This document shows positions 26,446 to 35,570 of a DNA stretch of 64,000 nt, piece by piece. A model generated the notes under the pieces. It did no database searches. It saw only the letters and a program-made list of their open reading frames with translations, and was not told the DNA's origin. This DNA is from Rhodospirillaceae bacterium (GTDB lineage: Bacteria; Pseudomonadota; Alphaproteobacteria; Rhodospirillales; Rhodospirillaceae): the NCBI GenBank assembly GCA_947476695.1, contig CANJRD010000015.1, forward strand, positions 22,700-86,699. Reading direction: 5' to 3'. Numbering within the stretch: position 1 is the first letter of the stretch; every line of letters begins with the position of its first letter. A program made the translations under genes and the position numbers.

Positions 26446-28253
26446 CGCCCGGCGATCCGCATTTCGCGCTGGCCGCCAAATATGCGGAGAGCGGCCTCGC
26501 AGCGCAGGCCTGGGACTTGATCAAGGATCGACTTGCGGCCCCCGACGTGACGCCCGACGTGCTCGGCTTCGGCGCGGGCATCGCCTATGCCGCCGGCGAG
26601 CCGGCCACAGCGCTCGCGCTGACGGATGCCGCGATATCGGCGGGCGGCGAGGGTGCCAGCCTCTGGTTCGTGCGCGGCGCGACCTTGCGCCTTCTGAACC
26701 GGCTCGAAGAATCGGCGGCGGCCTATGAGCGTGCGACCGGGGAAGCGCCGGGTGTTCCCGAAGCTTGGAACGATCTCGGCTTGGTGCGTGAGGCCTTGGG
26801 CGATCTCGCCGGCGCTACGGCGGCGCTTGAGCAGGCGATCGCCGTTCAACCCGATTTCGCGCCGGCCCATGCCAATCTTGGCGCGCTATATGCCGATGCC
26901 GGACAATTTGCCGCGGCGGCGGAATATTGCAGGAAGGCGCTGGCCTCTGAGCCAAGCAATATCGGCGCGCGCATCAACCTCGCCGCCGCGCAGATCGAGC
27001 GGGGACGTCACGACGAAGCGGCGGATGCCCTCGCGCCGATTGCGGCCGATCCGGCTGCGGCCGATACCGGGCTTTATTTGCTGCACTATTGCAGCAACCA
27101 TCCTGCCGCTATCTTTCGCGCGCATGCCGGTTGGGGCGCTCGCGCGCCCGCGCCGGAAACGCTGACGTACTCCGAGACGAATGGTGCGCGCCAGCGTATT
27201 GGTTATGTCAGCCACGACTTCCGGCGGCATTCGGTGAGCTATTTCTTCGAGCCCTTACTGCGTCATCACGACCGCGCGCGTGTCGAGGTGTTCTGCTACA
27301 GCACCGGCGGACAACCCGACGCGGTGACCGCGCGATTGCGCGCTCATGCCGATCACTGGCACGACATTTCCGGTCTGAGCGACGACGAAGCCTGCCAGCT
27401 GATTCGGGGTCATGGCCTCGACGTGCTGATCGATCTCAGCGGACATACCAAGGGCAACCGCCTGGGCATATTCGCGCGTCGCGCGGCCGCGGTGCAGATC
27501 ACCGCCTTGGGCTACCCCGGAACCACCGGCCTCACCCAAATCGATGGCCGTTTTGTCGACGCGATCACCGATCCGGGCGGCGCCGAGGCCTTTGCGACGG
27601 AACGTCTGCTGCGTCTGCCGCGATTGCATTGTTACCAGCCTGAAGAGACGGCTCCCGCCGTCGCGCCGTTGCCGGCCGCGGCTGCCGGTCACATCACGTT
27701 CGGCTCGTTCAACAAGCTGGGCAAAGTGTCGGACGCGACCGTGGCGCTGTGGAGCGCGGTCTTGCACGCGGTGCCGCAGTCGAAGCTGTTCATCAAGAGT
27801 AAGGCGCTGGCGGAAGAAACAACCCGTCAAGCAACCGCGGCGCGGTTTGCGGCGCATGATGTTGCGGCGGATCGCCTGATGCTGGTCGGCTGGGTGCCGG
27901 AGGACGCGGGACATCTGGCGACCTACGGTCGCATCGACGTCGCCCTCGACACTTTTCCCTACAGCGGCACCACGACCACCTGCGAAGCCTTGTGGATGGG
28001 TGTGCCGGTGCTGACGCTGGCTGGCGCCACCCATGCGAGCCGTGTCAGTGCGAGCCTGCTGACATCTGTGGGACTGACGGAATGGATTGCCGGCACAGCT
28101 GAGGAATTCGTCGTCAAAGCGGTGACCATCGCCGCGGAGCTCGAAGGCCTTGCGATGCTGCGGTCAGGCTTGCGGGCGCAGATAGCATCGTCGCCGCTAT
28201 GTGACGGCCCGGGATACGCCGCCGCGGTCGAAGCGGCTTATCGTGCCTATTGA
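26442..28253 (+). CDS. TPR-OGT (GT41) glycosyltransferase, 603 aa
   Basis: 603 residues starting at a GTG that overlaps the stop of the preceding gene (GTGA). Residues about 1-200 are TPRs (NDLGLVREALGDLAGATAAL; HANLGALYADAGQFAAAAEY). The catalytic half shows IGYVSHDFRRHSVSYFFEPL, LSGHTKGNRLGIFARRAAAV and [20 protein letters not shown]. Coupling to the 928-residue enzyme suggests the two act together, perhaps on the same acceptor. It ends in a 7-base tail-to-tail overlap with the methyltransferase gene on the other strand. Confidence 0.9.
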   Translation: MTPGDPHFALAAKYAESGLAAQAWDLIKDRLAAPDVTPDVLGFGAGIAYAAGEPATALALTDAAISAGGEGASLWFVRGATLRLLNRLEESAAAYERATGEAPGVPEAWNDLGLVREALGDLAGATAALEQAIAVQPDFAPAHANLGALYADAGQFAAAAEYCRKALASEPSNIGARINLAAAQIERGRHDEAADALAPIAADPAAADTGLYLLHYCSNHPAAIFRAHAGWGARAPAPETLTYSETNGARQRIGYVSHDFRRHSVSYFFEPLLRHHDRARVEVFCYSTGGQPDAVTARLRAHADHWHDISGLSDDEACQLIRGHGLDVLIDLSGHTKGNRLGIFARRAAAVQITALGYPGTTGLTQIDGRFVDAITDPGGAEAFATERLLRLPRLHCYQPEETAPAVAPLPAAAAGHITFGSFNKLGKVSDATVALWSAVLHAVPQSKLFIKSKALAEETTRQATAARFAAHDVAADRLMLVGWVPEDAGHLATYGRIDVALDTFPYSGTTTTCEALWMGVPVLTLAGATHASRVSASLLTSVGLTEWIAGTAEEFVVKAVTIAAELEGLAMLRSGLRAQIASSPLCDGPGYAAAVEAAYRAY

Positions 28254-29310
28254 ATCGCTTCGGACGGTAATTTTTCGGCGGTGATGCGCCACGCGACAGC
28301 GCCGTAGGCTTTCACGATGACCGGTTTGGTGTCAGTCACCTTGAAGCCCATCAGTGTCATCGCGCGCCGCATATCCTCAAGGCCGGCATCGCTGATGGCG
28401 GCTTTGGTCTGGGCTTGCGCGCGCGCGCGCCGTATTCCGCCAGGCGCGTGCGCAGGGTCTGGATGGCGACGATCTGTTCCTCGACCGAGGTTTCTTTGCG
28501 GGTGATCAACACCTTCTGCAGGCCGAGTACCATGGCCAACACCACGTCGCAATCTTCGGGGCCGAAACGGCGGACGGTTTGCTCAACCTCGACATTGAAG
28601 GGCGTCATGATCATGCCGTGATCCGCATCCGGCGACATCTTATGGGCGTGGTCGAGATCGCGGCATATCTGGATAGCGAAGTCGAACAAACGAGACTCGC
28701 GCAACATGAAGCGGCACTGCTTCAGGTTCTTGGACGATGAATGCACCGCCATGCTGCGCGCCGGCATGATCATGGCGCTCAACAATCCGTGTGGCTTCAG
28801 CACGCGCAGGACTTCCGTCAACGATTCGCGCATATTGCTGTATTCGAGCGCGAACTGGGCGATCACGAGATCGAACGTCGCGGTGTCGAAGGGAAGCGAT
28901 TCCATGCGGACCATCGCACGGAACTCGATCTTCTTCAGGATATCGGCCTGCTCCGGCACATAGCGCGGCGGATCGATGGCGGCGACGTCGATGCCGACGA
29001 CGGAAATATCGATGCCGGCCTTGTAAGCGCCGCGCAACAGTGCGATCGAAGCCGCGCCGTTTCCGCAGCCGACGTCGAGCACGCGCGCGCCTTCCGGCAG
29101 CGATGCGGCGATAATGGCCCACTGTTGGTCAAGCGCGTCGGAGATTTGAGTATCGTTATCGACGCCAGCGGAATGAATGCGGCTGTCGCGCCAATAGCTA
29201 TCCCAAATGCGATATTTTTCGTCGCCACCCGCCACGAAGCGCGCCCTAATCGTCTCTAACGAATTTCCCCAGGCATTGTGTATTAACCCCAAGCGAGCCG
29301 CTAGGGCCAT
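28247..29310 (-). CDS. Class I SAM-dependent methyltransferase, C-terminus frameshifted at a (GC)7 tract
   Basis: The ATG at 29310 opens a methyltransferase with motif I VLDVGCGNGAASIALLRG, post-I VVGIDVAA, and motif IV FDLVIAQFALEYSNMRE. The frame runs on to a stop at 28357 with a nonsense tail after EYGARAR. The natural C-terminus is visible in another frame, QTKAAISDAGLEDMRRAMTL to the stop at 28247. The two join exactly at the GC tract at 28417-28430: six GC units instead of seven would give one protein of about 353 residues. It is either phase-variable, recently damaged, or a sequencing error. The catalytic domain is complete in the 317-residue form. It may methylate a flagellar glycan or protein. 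Confidence 0.75.
28417..28430. repeat. (GC)7 dinucleotide tract in the methyltransferase gene
   Basis: Seven uninterrupted GC units (14 bases) at the point where the methyltransferase reading frame breaks. Loss of one unit, or gain of two, restores the downstream frame. Such tracts are prone to strand slippage. Confidence 0.9.
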
Positions 29311-29725
29311 AGGGGTAAGCCCTTCTGCAACAAGAATTTTGTTGGAGCTTATCGGCCTATGGATGGCAAACCAAGGCGTAGGGCGGCTTCAAAGAGACGG
29401 TTTGCGTAGTGAGAATCACTCGCTCTTGCGATCGGTGCCGTCGCGCTATCACCCCGTTGGGTTTGACCCGCTACGAACGCTACCGTTCGCGGGATTCCGG
29501 GAATGATTTGTCGTGGATCAAATCGTCGGTCCAACCCTCTGGGCCACACGGCCGGCGCAAAGTTCGGATCGGCTAACCCAATGCGCTCGCAGGTAGAATT
29601 CCCATTGTGGAATCCCAATTTACGAATTTGGCTGGAGAGCTTGTCCTGTTCATCTACGCTGCGAGCGGGGAAGGCGGCGTATCCAGAGTGAGGTCTGCCG
29701 CAGCCGGGGAAGGGGGGCGGCCACT
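29311..29725. other. Intergenic region of 415 bases without a recognisable gene
   Basis: Lies between the divergent methyltransferase and the MipA-like gene. No coding signal or tRNA-like cloverleaf is convincing. It holds one clear inverted repeat, CGAACG-CTAC-CGTTCG (29474-29489) with outer arms CCCGC/GCGGG, lacking a T run. Promoters for both neighbours must lie here, but I could not place them confidently. Confidence 0.5.
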
Positions 29726-30577
29726 ATGGTGAAACGGCTCCGCGTCAGCGTGGCGGCGGTGCTGTCTCTCATCGCGATGGCGGCGCCGGCGGCGGCCCAG
29801 TCCATCAATCGCTCCGTGACCGAGCTTCTCGGGGCGATGGAAGTCCCGATCGAACAGCAGAGCAAAGGCAACGTCACGCTGCGGGTCGGCCTCGGCGCGA
29901 TTGTTACCTCGCGCCTCGATGCGCCCAGCAATCTCAAGGTCTACCCGCTGCCGCTGATAGGCTTCGAGTATCACAACTGGCTTTCCATCGATGAGACGCA
30001 GGTCCGCGTGAATCTGATCAATTCGGACTCGCCTTTCCGCGCGGGCCCGATGGTGCGTTTCGATCCGGGCCGCGGGAATTTCGGCAACCCCGGGATTCCG
30101 GGTCTCGGCAAAACCCCAGTCAGCCTCGAAGCCGGCGGGTTCGTCAGCTACAGCTACGGGCCAGCGCGCATTCGCCTGCGGCTGCGACACAATGTCACCA
30201 GTTCGAACGGCGGTTCGGTCGGCGAACTCGACCTACGCAGCGGCGTCTATAAATCCGGCCCCGTCGGCGTCGCGGTTCAGGTGCAGACGGTCTGGGCGAG
30301 CAAGAACTACATGGAGCGGATTTACGGCGTGACAGCGACGCAATCGGTCAAAGCGCATCTGCCGGCCTTCTATCTCGGCCCCGGCATGAAAGACGTCAAC
30401 GTCACGATCTATTCGGAATATAAATTCTCGACACGATGGTCGGCGGTCGGCGCGGTGCAATATGTGCACGTGCTTGGCGATGCGGCCGACAGCCCGATCG
30501 TGCGCGTGCGCGGATCGGGCAACCGCGTCAACGTCGGCATGTTTGTCGTCTACGCCTTCGGAACGCCGAACGCCTAA
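29726..30577 (+). CDS. MipA/OmpV family outer-membrane protein
   Basis: 283 residues with a Sec signal peptide ending near AAPAAAQ (residue 25). The mature part is rich in alternating beta-strand segments with glycine and aromatic residues (YPLPLIGFEYHNWLSIDE; RIRLRLRHNVTSSNGG; LYSEYKFS-type strands) and ends in VGMFVVYAFGTPNA, as in MipA/OmpV barrels. In E. coli MipA scaffolds MltA and PBP1B; in other bacteria OmpV-type proteins act as porin-like proteins or adhesins. It has no evident operon partner and is convergent with flgL, 24 bases away. Confidence 0.85.
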   Translation: MVKRLRVSVAAVLSLIAMAAPAAAQSINRSVTELLGAMEVPIEQQSKGNVTLRVGLGAIVTSRLDAPSNLKVYPLPLIGFEYHNWLSIDETQVRVNLINSDSPFRAGPMVRFDPGRGNFGNPGIPGLGKTPVSLEAGGFVSYSYGPARIRLRLRHNVTSSNGGSVGELDLRSGVYKSGPVGVAVQVQTVWASKNYMERIYGVTATQSVKAHLPAFYLGPGMKDVNVTIYSEYKFSTRWSAVGAVQYVHVLGDAADSPIVRVRGSGNRVNVGMFVVYAFGTPNA

Positions 30578-30601
30578 GGCCGCCCCCAGCCCGATTTCGG
30601 C

Positions 30602-32182
30602 CTAGAGGTAATCCAGCAGGGTCATCTTCGAGACACGCGACAGGGTGGCATAGGACACCTGCAGCGCCTGCGATTCCGCGTTCAGACGTACCGCCGTCTC
30701 GGTGGGGTCGGCCTTGTCGATGGCATCCGCGCGGTTCTGCAGGAAGGCCACAAACTCCGTCTGCTGCTGCTTGGTTTCGGAAAGCTGCTTCAGGTTGAGG
30801 CTGATGCGATCCTGAACGCCCTGCAGATCGCTCGGCAATTCGGTGGGCTGCAGCGATGAATGCTCAAGCGCGTCGTTGATCAGGCGCAGCGCATCGTCCA
30901 CGCGTGACTGATTGTTGATCAGGTCGCCCTCGGCAAGGATGCCAAGGCCGCGGATCACCTTTTCGAACGCCGGGTCGAGGCCGGTGACGTCCATCTTGAT
31001 CTGCTGTGTGTCGCTGATCTTCTGCTGCGTCGTCAGGTTCGAGCCGGTGAGGAACGAGGTCGAGTTGAACGAAACCGTCTCGGCGGTGGTCGAGACCAGC
31101 GGCGGGTCGGTGAACAGTGTGCCGCCATCCACGATCTGGCCCGTCGTCAGGCTGTAGCCCGCCGCGACCAATTCGGCGTTGGTCGGCCACTTCATCGTAT
31201 AGGCGCCATTGTTGCCGTTGGTGGAGCCGGTCAACGCCATGGTGGTACCGTTCGGCACCAGCAGATTGATCTCGGTCCCGGCATAGCTTTCCGTACCGGC
31301 ATTGACGTTCTGGTCCAGCGTAACCGTGCTGCCGTCCAGCGAGATGTCGGTGATGGTGTAGACGCCGTTGTTGGCCGTGCCGCCGCCCTGGCTGGGGTCG
31401 GTGTTGTTCAGCGAGATCGTCTGGCCGATTTGCAGGCTCTTGAATGCACCCGGGGTCAGCGACTGCATTTTGCCGTTCGTGCCGACGTTCGAGAAGATGA
31501 GCGAGCCGAAGCTCGACGGTGTCATCGTCTGCGTCTTGAATGTACCCGGTGCGCCGCCGCTGACTTCGCCATAGGCCTTGCCGCCGATGGTCGGGCTGCC
31601 ATAGGTGACGCCGTTGTTGTTGAAAGACATGTTCACCAGGTTCGCTACGCGCGTCGAGGGGAACACGGCGCTGACACCGTCGTAGGTTTCCTGGAAATCC
31701 TTCAGGCTATCGAACGGGAAGCTGACGGGAGGCTGATCGTTCTTTCCGCCGCCGAACACGTACTTGCCGTCGACCTTCTGGTTCAGGAAATAGGCGATCT
31801 GGGACAGCGCGTTGAAGGCGCGGGTTTGGATGTTGTTGACCTCGGTCACGGTGATCGGCGAGGCGCCGGTTAAGTCGTGCCCGGAGAATGTGATCAGTTC
31901 CGAACGCATGTCGCGCGCGGACTGATCGATGCCGGTGGCTGCGGACAGCTGCACGTTCAGCGTCGTGGCGACGATGTCGTTGTTTCTGATGTAGTTCGAA
32001 AGGCGCCCAATTTCGGCCTGGGTATTCAGAAGGCGCGCGGCGTCGGGTGCAAGGCCGACATAGTCGTCGGACTTGTAGCCTGTGCCGATCTGGCGTTGCA
32101 GATCGTTGACGCTCGTCTGCTGATCGAGCATCCGCGATACGAGTGCGTTGACGTTCGCTGCCGTTGAGATGCGGGTTACCAT
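30602..32182 (-). CDS. flgL: Flagellar hook-filament junction protein FlgL (HAP3)
   Basis: Forms the layer between FlgK and flagellin outside the cell. 526 residues: flagellin-like N-terminal helix (QIGTGYKSDDYVGLAPDAAR) and C-terminal helix (LNAESQALQVSYATLSRVSK ending LLDYL), with a Gly/Thr-rich insert at residues about 160-385 that makes it far longer than the common 300-residue FlgL. It is the last gene of the flgI-flgJ-flgN-flgK-flgL operon and follows flgK after 24 bases. Confidence 0.92.
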   Translation of the reverse strand: MVTRISTAANVNALVSRMLDQQTSVNDLQRQIGTGYKSDDYVGLAPDAARLLNTQAEIGRLSNYIRNNDIVATTLNVQLSAATGIDQSARDMRSELITFSGHDLTGASPITVTEVNNIQTRAFNALSQIAYFLNQKVDGKYVFGGGKNDQPPVSFPFDSLKDFQETYDGVSAVFPSTRVANLVNMSFNNNGVTYGSPTIGGKAYGEVSGGAPGTFKTQTMTPSSFGSLIFSNVGTNGKMQSLTPGAFKSLQIGQTISLNNTDPSQGGGTANNGVYTITDISLDGSTVTLDQNVNAGTESYAGTEINLLVPNGTTMALTGSTNGNNGAYTMKWPTNAELVAAGYSLTTGQIVDGGTLFTDPPLVSTTAETVSFNSTSFLTGSNLTTQQKISDTQQIKMDVTGLDPAFEKVIRGLGILAEGDLINNQSRVDDALRLINDALEHSSLQPTELPSDLQGVQDRISLNLKQLSETKQQQTEFVAFLQNRADAIDKADPTETAVRLNAESQALQVSYATLSRVSKMTLLDYL

Positions 32183-32206
32183 CGCGGGCTCCTAGATCTC
32201 TCGCGA

Positions 32207-34387
32207 TCAATCGATCAGGTTGTTGAGGATGTCGAACAGCGACTTGGTCGCCGATATCACCTTGGCGGATGCGGCGTAGCTGTTCTGATAGATCATCAGC
32301 TGGCTCATCTCTTCGTCAAGGTTGACGCCGGAAAGCTGCGACTGTTTTTGCTCCAACGCAGATGCGAGGTCCCGCTGCTGTTGCAAATTGGTTTTGGTGA
32401 CGGCGGCCTGGCTGGCGCTGCGGGCGATGATCGTGCTGGCGTAGTCGCCGAGCGTGATGCTACCGGCCGCGAGCGAACCTGCTGCCTCAATGGTCACCTG
32501 GGATGTCATCATTTGCGACAGCTCCAACGCGTTGGCGTTGTCGGCGTTCGCCATGAAGTAGGTGCCCAGAAGCGGGTCGAGCTGGATCTTGCCGTGCGCG
32601 ATCGCGGCCGGGTTATAGACCAGCGTCTGATTGACTTTCAGCGACTGCGACCGCGCGGCATCGGTCAGATCAAGGCCGAGGGCGTCGATGGCATCGGTGC
32701 CGCCCTGTTGGGTGACCGCGATCTGGCGACCCAGAACGCTGGTGACGCGCAGGCGTTCCCCGGCGCCTTCCGGAACGACGCTGGCGGTGATGGTCCCCTG
32801 CAGCGCAGCGTTACTGTTGATCTTGTCGCGGATGGTTTTGAGTGAGTCGCCCGGATTGACGGTGATGGTGCCGCCGGCGATGCCGGTGACGTTCGCCGTG
32901 TCGATGAACGACAGCGTGGCCGCGCTGGTCGTGGTCAGCGTGTAGTTCGCCGGCTTGAAGTCCGACGACCATTCGGTGAGCTTCGGCCCGCTGGTATAGA
33001 AGTCGTTCAATCCCAGGAAGTTCGAGAATCCCTTGTAGGACTTGTCGATCTGGCCGTCGCCTTCGAAGTCGAGACCAACGGAGACGTCAGTCTGCGTGCT
33101 GCCCTTGGTCGCGGTCTGCTCGTCGCGGAAGCCGATGCCGAAGCCGTCGGTGCCCAGGTTGATCGCCAGCTGACCGTCCGCAGTGAAGGACACGCTGGCG
33201 TTTGCCAACTGCGGATCTTGCGTTTGAATCCAGCTCTGGACCTGGCTCGCCATGCTAGCGAGCGTGCCGCCGTTGGTGAAATTGATCGCACCGGCGTCGA
33301 GCAGGCGACTGGAGGAGAGCTCCGTGCCGTCGGGCTTGAACAGCACGACGTTAGTCTCCGCGCCGGAGAAGGTCACCGTCTGGGTGTTCGGGTCCAGGAA
33401 CTTGGTGTTACCCGTCACGTTGTTGACCATCGACGGGAAGCCGACGCCGCGGTTGTGAACCAGGTTGATCTGCTGCTGCAGGGCGCTCGCCATCTCGTCG
33501 ATCTGCGACTGCAGATCCGGCAGGATGTCGTCGCGCAGGTCGACCAAGCCTTTGAGCTTGCCCGAACGCAGCGAATTGGTGACGTCGCGAATTCCGACGG
33601 TGATGGCGTTGAAGGTGCCGGCGGCATAGGCATCCGTCGGGTTCACGATCGTCAACGGCGTATGCGACACGTTGGTCGGCGAACTGTCGACCAGCGTCGT
33701 GCCGTCGGTGGTGAACACCGTGGCCGTGCCGTTGGCATTGTTGAAGTAGCGAATGTCCATCAGATCGGCGAGTTGGTTCAAGGCCACGTCGCGCTTGTCT
33801 TCCAAGTCCGCGACGCCGCGATTGGTGGCCTGGTTGAGCGCGATGCCGTCGTTCAGCTTTGAAATGTTGGAGAGAATGCTGTTGATCTGCGACATCGCGC
33901 CGGCGATCTCGCGGTCGGCATTCACGCGCAACTGTTGGATCGTGTTGCCCAGGTTGTTGATCGTGCTGGCCAGCGCCTGACCCGACTGCAGAACTTGCAG
34001 CTGGCCCGTCGCGGTCGTCGGATCGGTCGCGAACGTCGTCAAGTCCTGCGCGAGCTGGCTGACCTTGGCGGCGAGCGAGCTCTGCGAAGCCGTGGTCCCG
34101 AAGGTGTCCTGAATCTGTTGCAGGTAGGTGTTCAGCACCGTCGAATTCGCCGACGCGCTGCGCTCGGTGCGCATGGTCTGCAGAAGGTTCTGGTCGACGT
34201 TGTTGCGGATCTGCGAGACCTGCACGCCGGCGCCCTTGCCGGCGAGAACGAGCGTGTTCTGGTCGAAGACCTTGCGGGTGTAGCCTTCGGTATTGACGTT
34301 CGCGATGTTGCTGGAAATGACGTCCAGTCCCGCCTGAGCTGTGCTCAGGCCGGTTACCGCCGCGTTCAATGCCAAGGTCAACGACAT
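32207..34387 (-). CDS. flgK: Flagellar hook-associated protein FlgK (HAP1)
   Basis: First junction layer on the hook. I start at the ATG at 34387 (726 residues), preceded by GGAG at 9 bases, giving MSLTLALNAAVTGLSTAQAG. The rod-type motif SSNIANVNTEGYTRK follows at residues 25-39, and the C-terminal helix has NLDEEMSQLMIYQNSYAASA and ends near ILNNLID. The frame is open 25 codons further upstream but without support. Longer than the enterobacterial protein because of an enlarged central region. Confidence 0.95.
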   Translation of the reverse strand: MSLTLALNAAVTGLSTAQAGLDVISSNIANVNTEGYTRKVFDQNTLVLAGKGAGVQVSQIRNNVDQNLLQTMRTERSASANSTVLNTYLQQIQDTFGTTASQSSLAAKVSQLAQDLTTFATDPTTATGQLQVLQSGQALASTINNLGNTIQQLRVNADREIAGAMSQINSILSNISKLNDGIALNQATNRGVADLEDKRDVALNQLADLMDIRYFNNANGTATVFTTDGTTLVDSSPTNVSHTPLTIVNPTDAYAAGTFNAITVGIRDVTNSLRSGKLKGLVDLRDDILPDLQSQIDEMASALQQQINLVHNRGVGFPSMVNNVTGNTKFLDPNTQTVTFSGAETNVVLFKPDGTELSSSRLLDAGAINFTNGGTLASMASQVQSWIQTQDPQLANASVSFTADGQLAINLGTDGFGIGFRDEQTATKGSTQTDVSVGLDFEGDGQIDKSYKGFSNFLGLNDFYTSGPKLTEWSSDFKPANYTLTTTSAATLSFIDTANVTGIAGGTITVNPGDSLKTIRDKINSNAALQGTITASVVPEGAGERLRVTSVLGRQIAVTQQGGTDAIDALGLDLTDAARSQSLKVNQTLVYNPAAIAHGKIQLDPLLGTYFMANADNANALELSQMMTSQVTIEAAGSLAAGSITLGDYASTIIARSASQAAVTKTNLQQQRDLASALEQKQSQLSGVNLDEEMSQLMIYQNSYAASAKVISATKSLFDILNNLID

Positions 34388-34412
34388 AATAAGAACTCCA
34401 CGCCGCCTGAAA

Positions 34413-35093
34413 TCAGGTGGTCCGGTTGTAGCTGACGGCCAGGTTGCGTTTAATCGACGCATAGCCGTTCAAGACTCCGGCACGCGAGTACGACGCCGAC
34501 TTCTTTTCTTCGCGATCGCGCACCGCGTCGTTGACCGCCTGGAAGAAGGTGTCGATCGACCGGATGTTGGCGCGCAGCATGCTGGCATTGTCGCGCATCA
34601 GTTCGGCCAGGCGCGCCGCCATCTGCACCAGGGTCGTGCGCTTGCTGGTGTCGAGGCTTTTGAGCGCGGTCGGGTCGCGGCCAACGGTGGCCATATGCGC
34701 GTGATAGAGATTGGCCAACTGTTCCTTGCGTTCGGTCAGCGCCTTCACCTCGTCGGTGCGATAGCGCTTAAGCGCGGCATTCTCCTTGGTGAGCAGTTCG
34801 CACAGCTGGCGCATCACCATGAACAGTTCGTCGGCCTTCGCGCCGACCGCCTGCGGGCTCAAAGGTTGCGGCGGCGCCGGGCGCACCTGTGTCGGCTGCG
34901 GACGGCCTTGCGCTTGCGGGATCGGCGCGGCGCGGCCACTGACCGGGGAGGGCTGAGCCGGACGGGTCAACGGCACACCGCCACGCATCGTCGGCGCGAC
35001 GACGCGCTGCGGCGCGCCTTGGGTGTTGGCGGTCGGTTGCGGGCCGGGGCTTTGCTGGCCGGGACGGGGTGGTTGGCGGTTCATCATGTTCAT
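34413..35093 (-). CDS. flgN: FlgN-like export chaperone for FlgK/FlgL
   Basis: 226 residues. Residues 1-80 are a Pro/Gln-rich disordered leader, which is unusual. Residues 85-226 are all-helical with coiled-coil heptads (LFMVMRQLCELLTKENAALK; ALTERKEQLANLYHAHMATV; MAARLAELMRDNASMLRANI), matching the FlgN pattern of an N-terminal helical chaperone. Its position directly before flgK and flgL supports a role as their cytoplasmic chaperone. The name rests on fold and synteny rather than strong motif identity. Confidence 0.7.
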   Translation of the reverse strand: MNMMNRQPPRPGQQSPGPQPTANTQGAPQRVVAPTMRGGVPLTRPAQPSPVSGRAAPIPQAQGRPQPTQVRPAPPQPLSPQAVGAKADELFMVMRQLCELLTKENAALKRYRTDEVKALTERKEQLANLYHAHMATVGRDPTALKSLDTSKRTTLVQMAARLAELMRDNASMLRANIRSIDTFFQAVNDAVRDREEKKSASYSRAGVLNGYASIKRNLAVSYNRTT

Positions 35094-35103
35094 GGTCGTA
35101 TCC

Positions 35104-35562
35104 TTACGCCACGATTGATCGGCTACGCGCCGTCGATCCCGCGAGCGCCGCGGCGGCGGCGTTCATGGCGGGGTCGGCTTCATTGACTGATTCGTTCGCG
35201 CCGGCGTCGATGCCTTGCGTTGCGCTCTGGGCCTGCGTGCGCTTTTCCTGCATCTGCAGCATCGACTTCATCACGGAGTCCGCGATATTCAGCTTGCCGG
35301 ACTTGGCTATCTCCTTGCCGTATTCCTGGTTCAGAAGGCTGCGCCAGGTTTCTTCCGCCTGACCGCCGCCGAACACGCCGTCGGCTTTCAGGCCGGCCGA
35401 CATGTATTCCATCATCTGACCGACGAAGAATCCCTCGAACTGTTTCGCGGCTTCCTTGGTTTTGTCCTTGCCAGCATTCGAGGCAACGTTCGCCGTCTTC
35501 GCGGCAAGCGCGTCAGCGACGACGTCTTGGGTGTTTTTGGTGGATAGGCTGAGGGCGTCCAT
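35104..35562 (-). CDS. flgJ: Rod-binding protein FlgJ, muramidase-less
   Basis: 152 residues corresponding only to the N-terminal rod-capping half of enterobacterial FlgJ, as is usual in Alphaproteobacteria; no peptidoglycan hydrolase domain. Signature AAKQFEGFFVGQMMEYMSAG is followed by a GGGQAEETWRSLLNQEYGKE segment. I use the ATG at 35562, which has GAGG 6 bases upstream. A GTG four codons earlier overlaps the flgI stop. It sits 8 bases after flgI, so the two are coupled. A separate lytic enzyme must open the wall; none is in the window. Confidence 0.92.
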   Translation of the reverse strand: MDALSLSTKNTQDVVADALAAKTANVASNAGKDKTKEAAKQFEGFFVGQMMEYMSAGLKADGVFGGGQAEETWRSLLNQEYGKEIAKSGKLNIADSVMKSMLQMQEKRTQAQSATQGIDAGANESVNEADPAMNAAAAALAGSTARSRSIVA

Positions 35563-35570
35563 GGTCAACC

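Noticed and set aside
29207..29506. 99-codon plus-strand frame in the gap before the MipA-like gene
   Set aside because: It overlaps the methyltransferase start antisense, has no ribosome-binding site, and its sequence lacks domain character.
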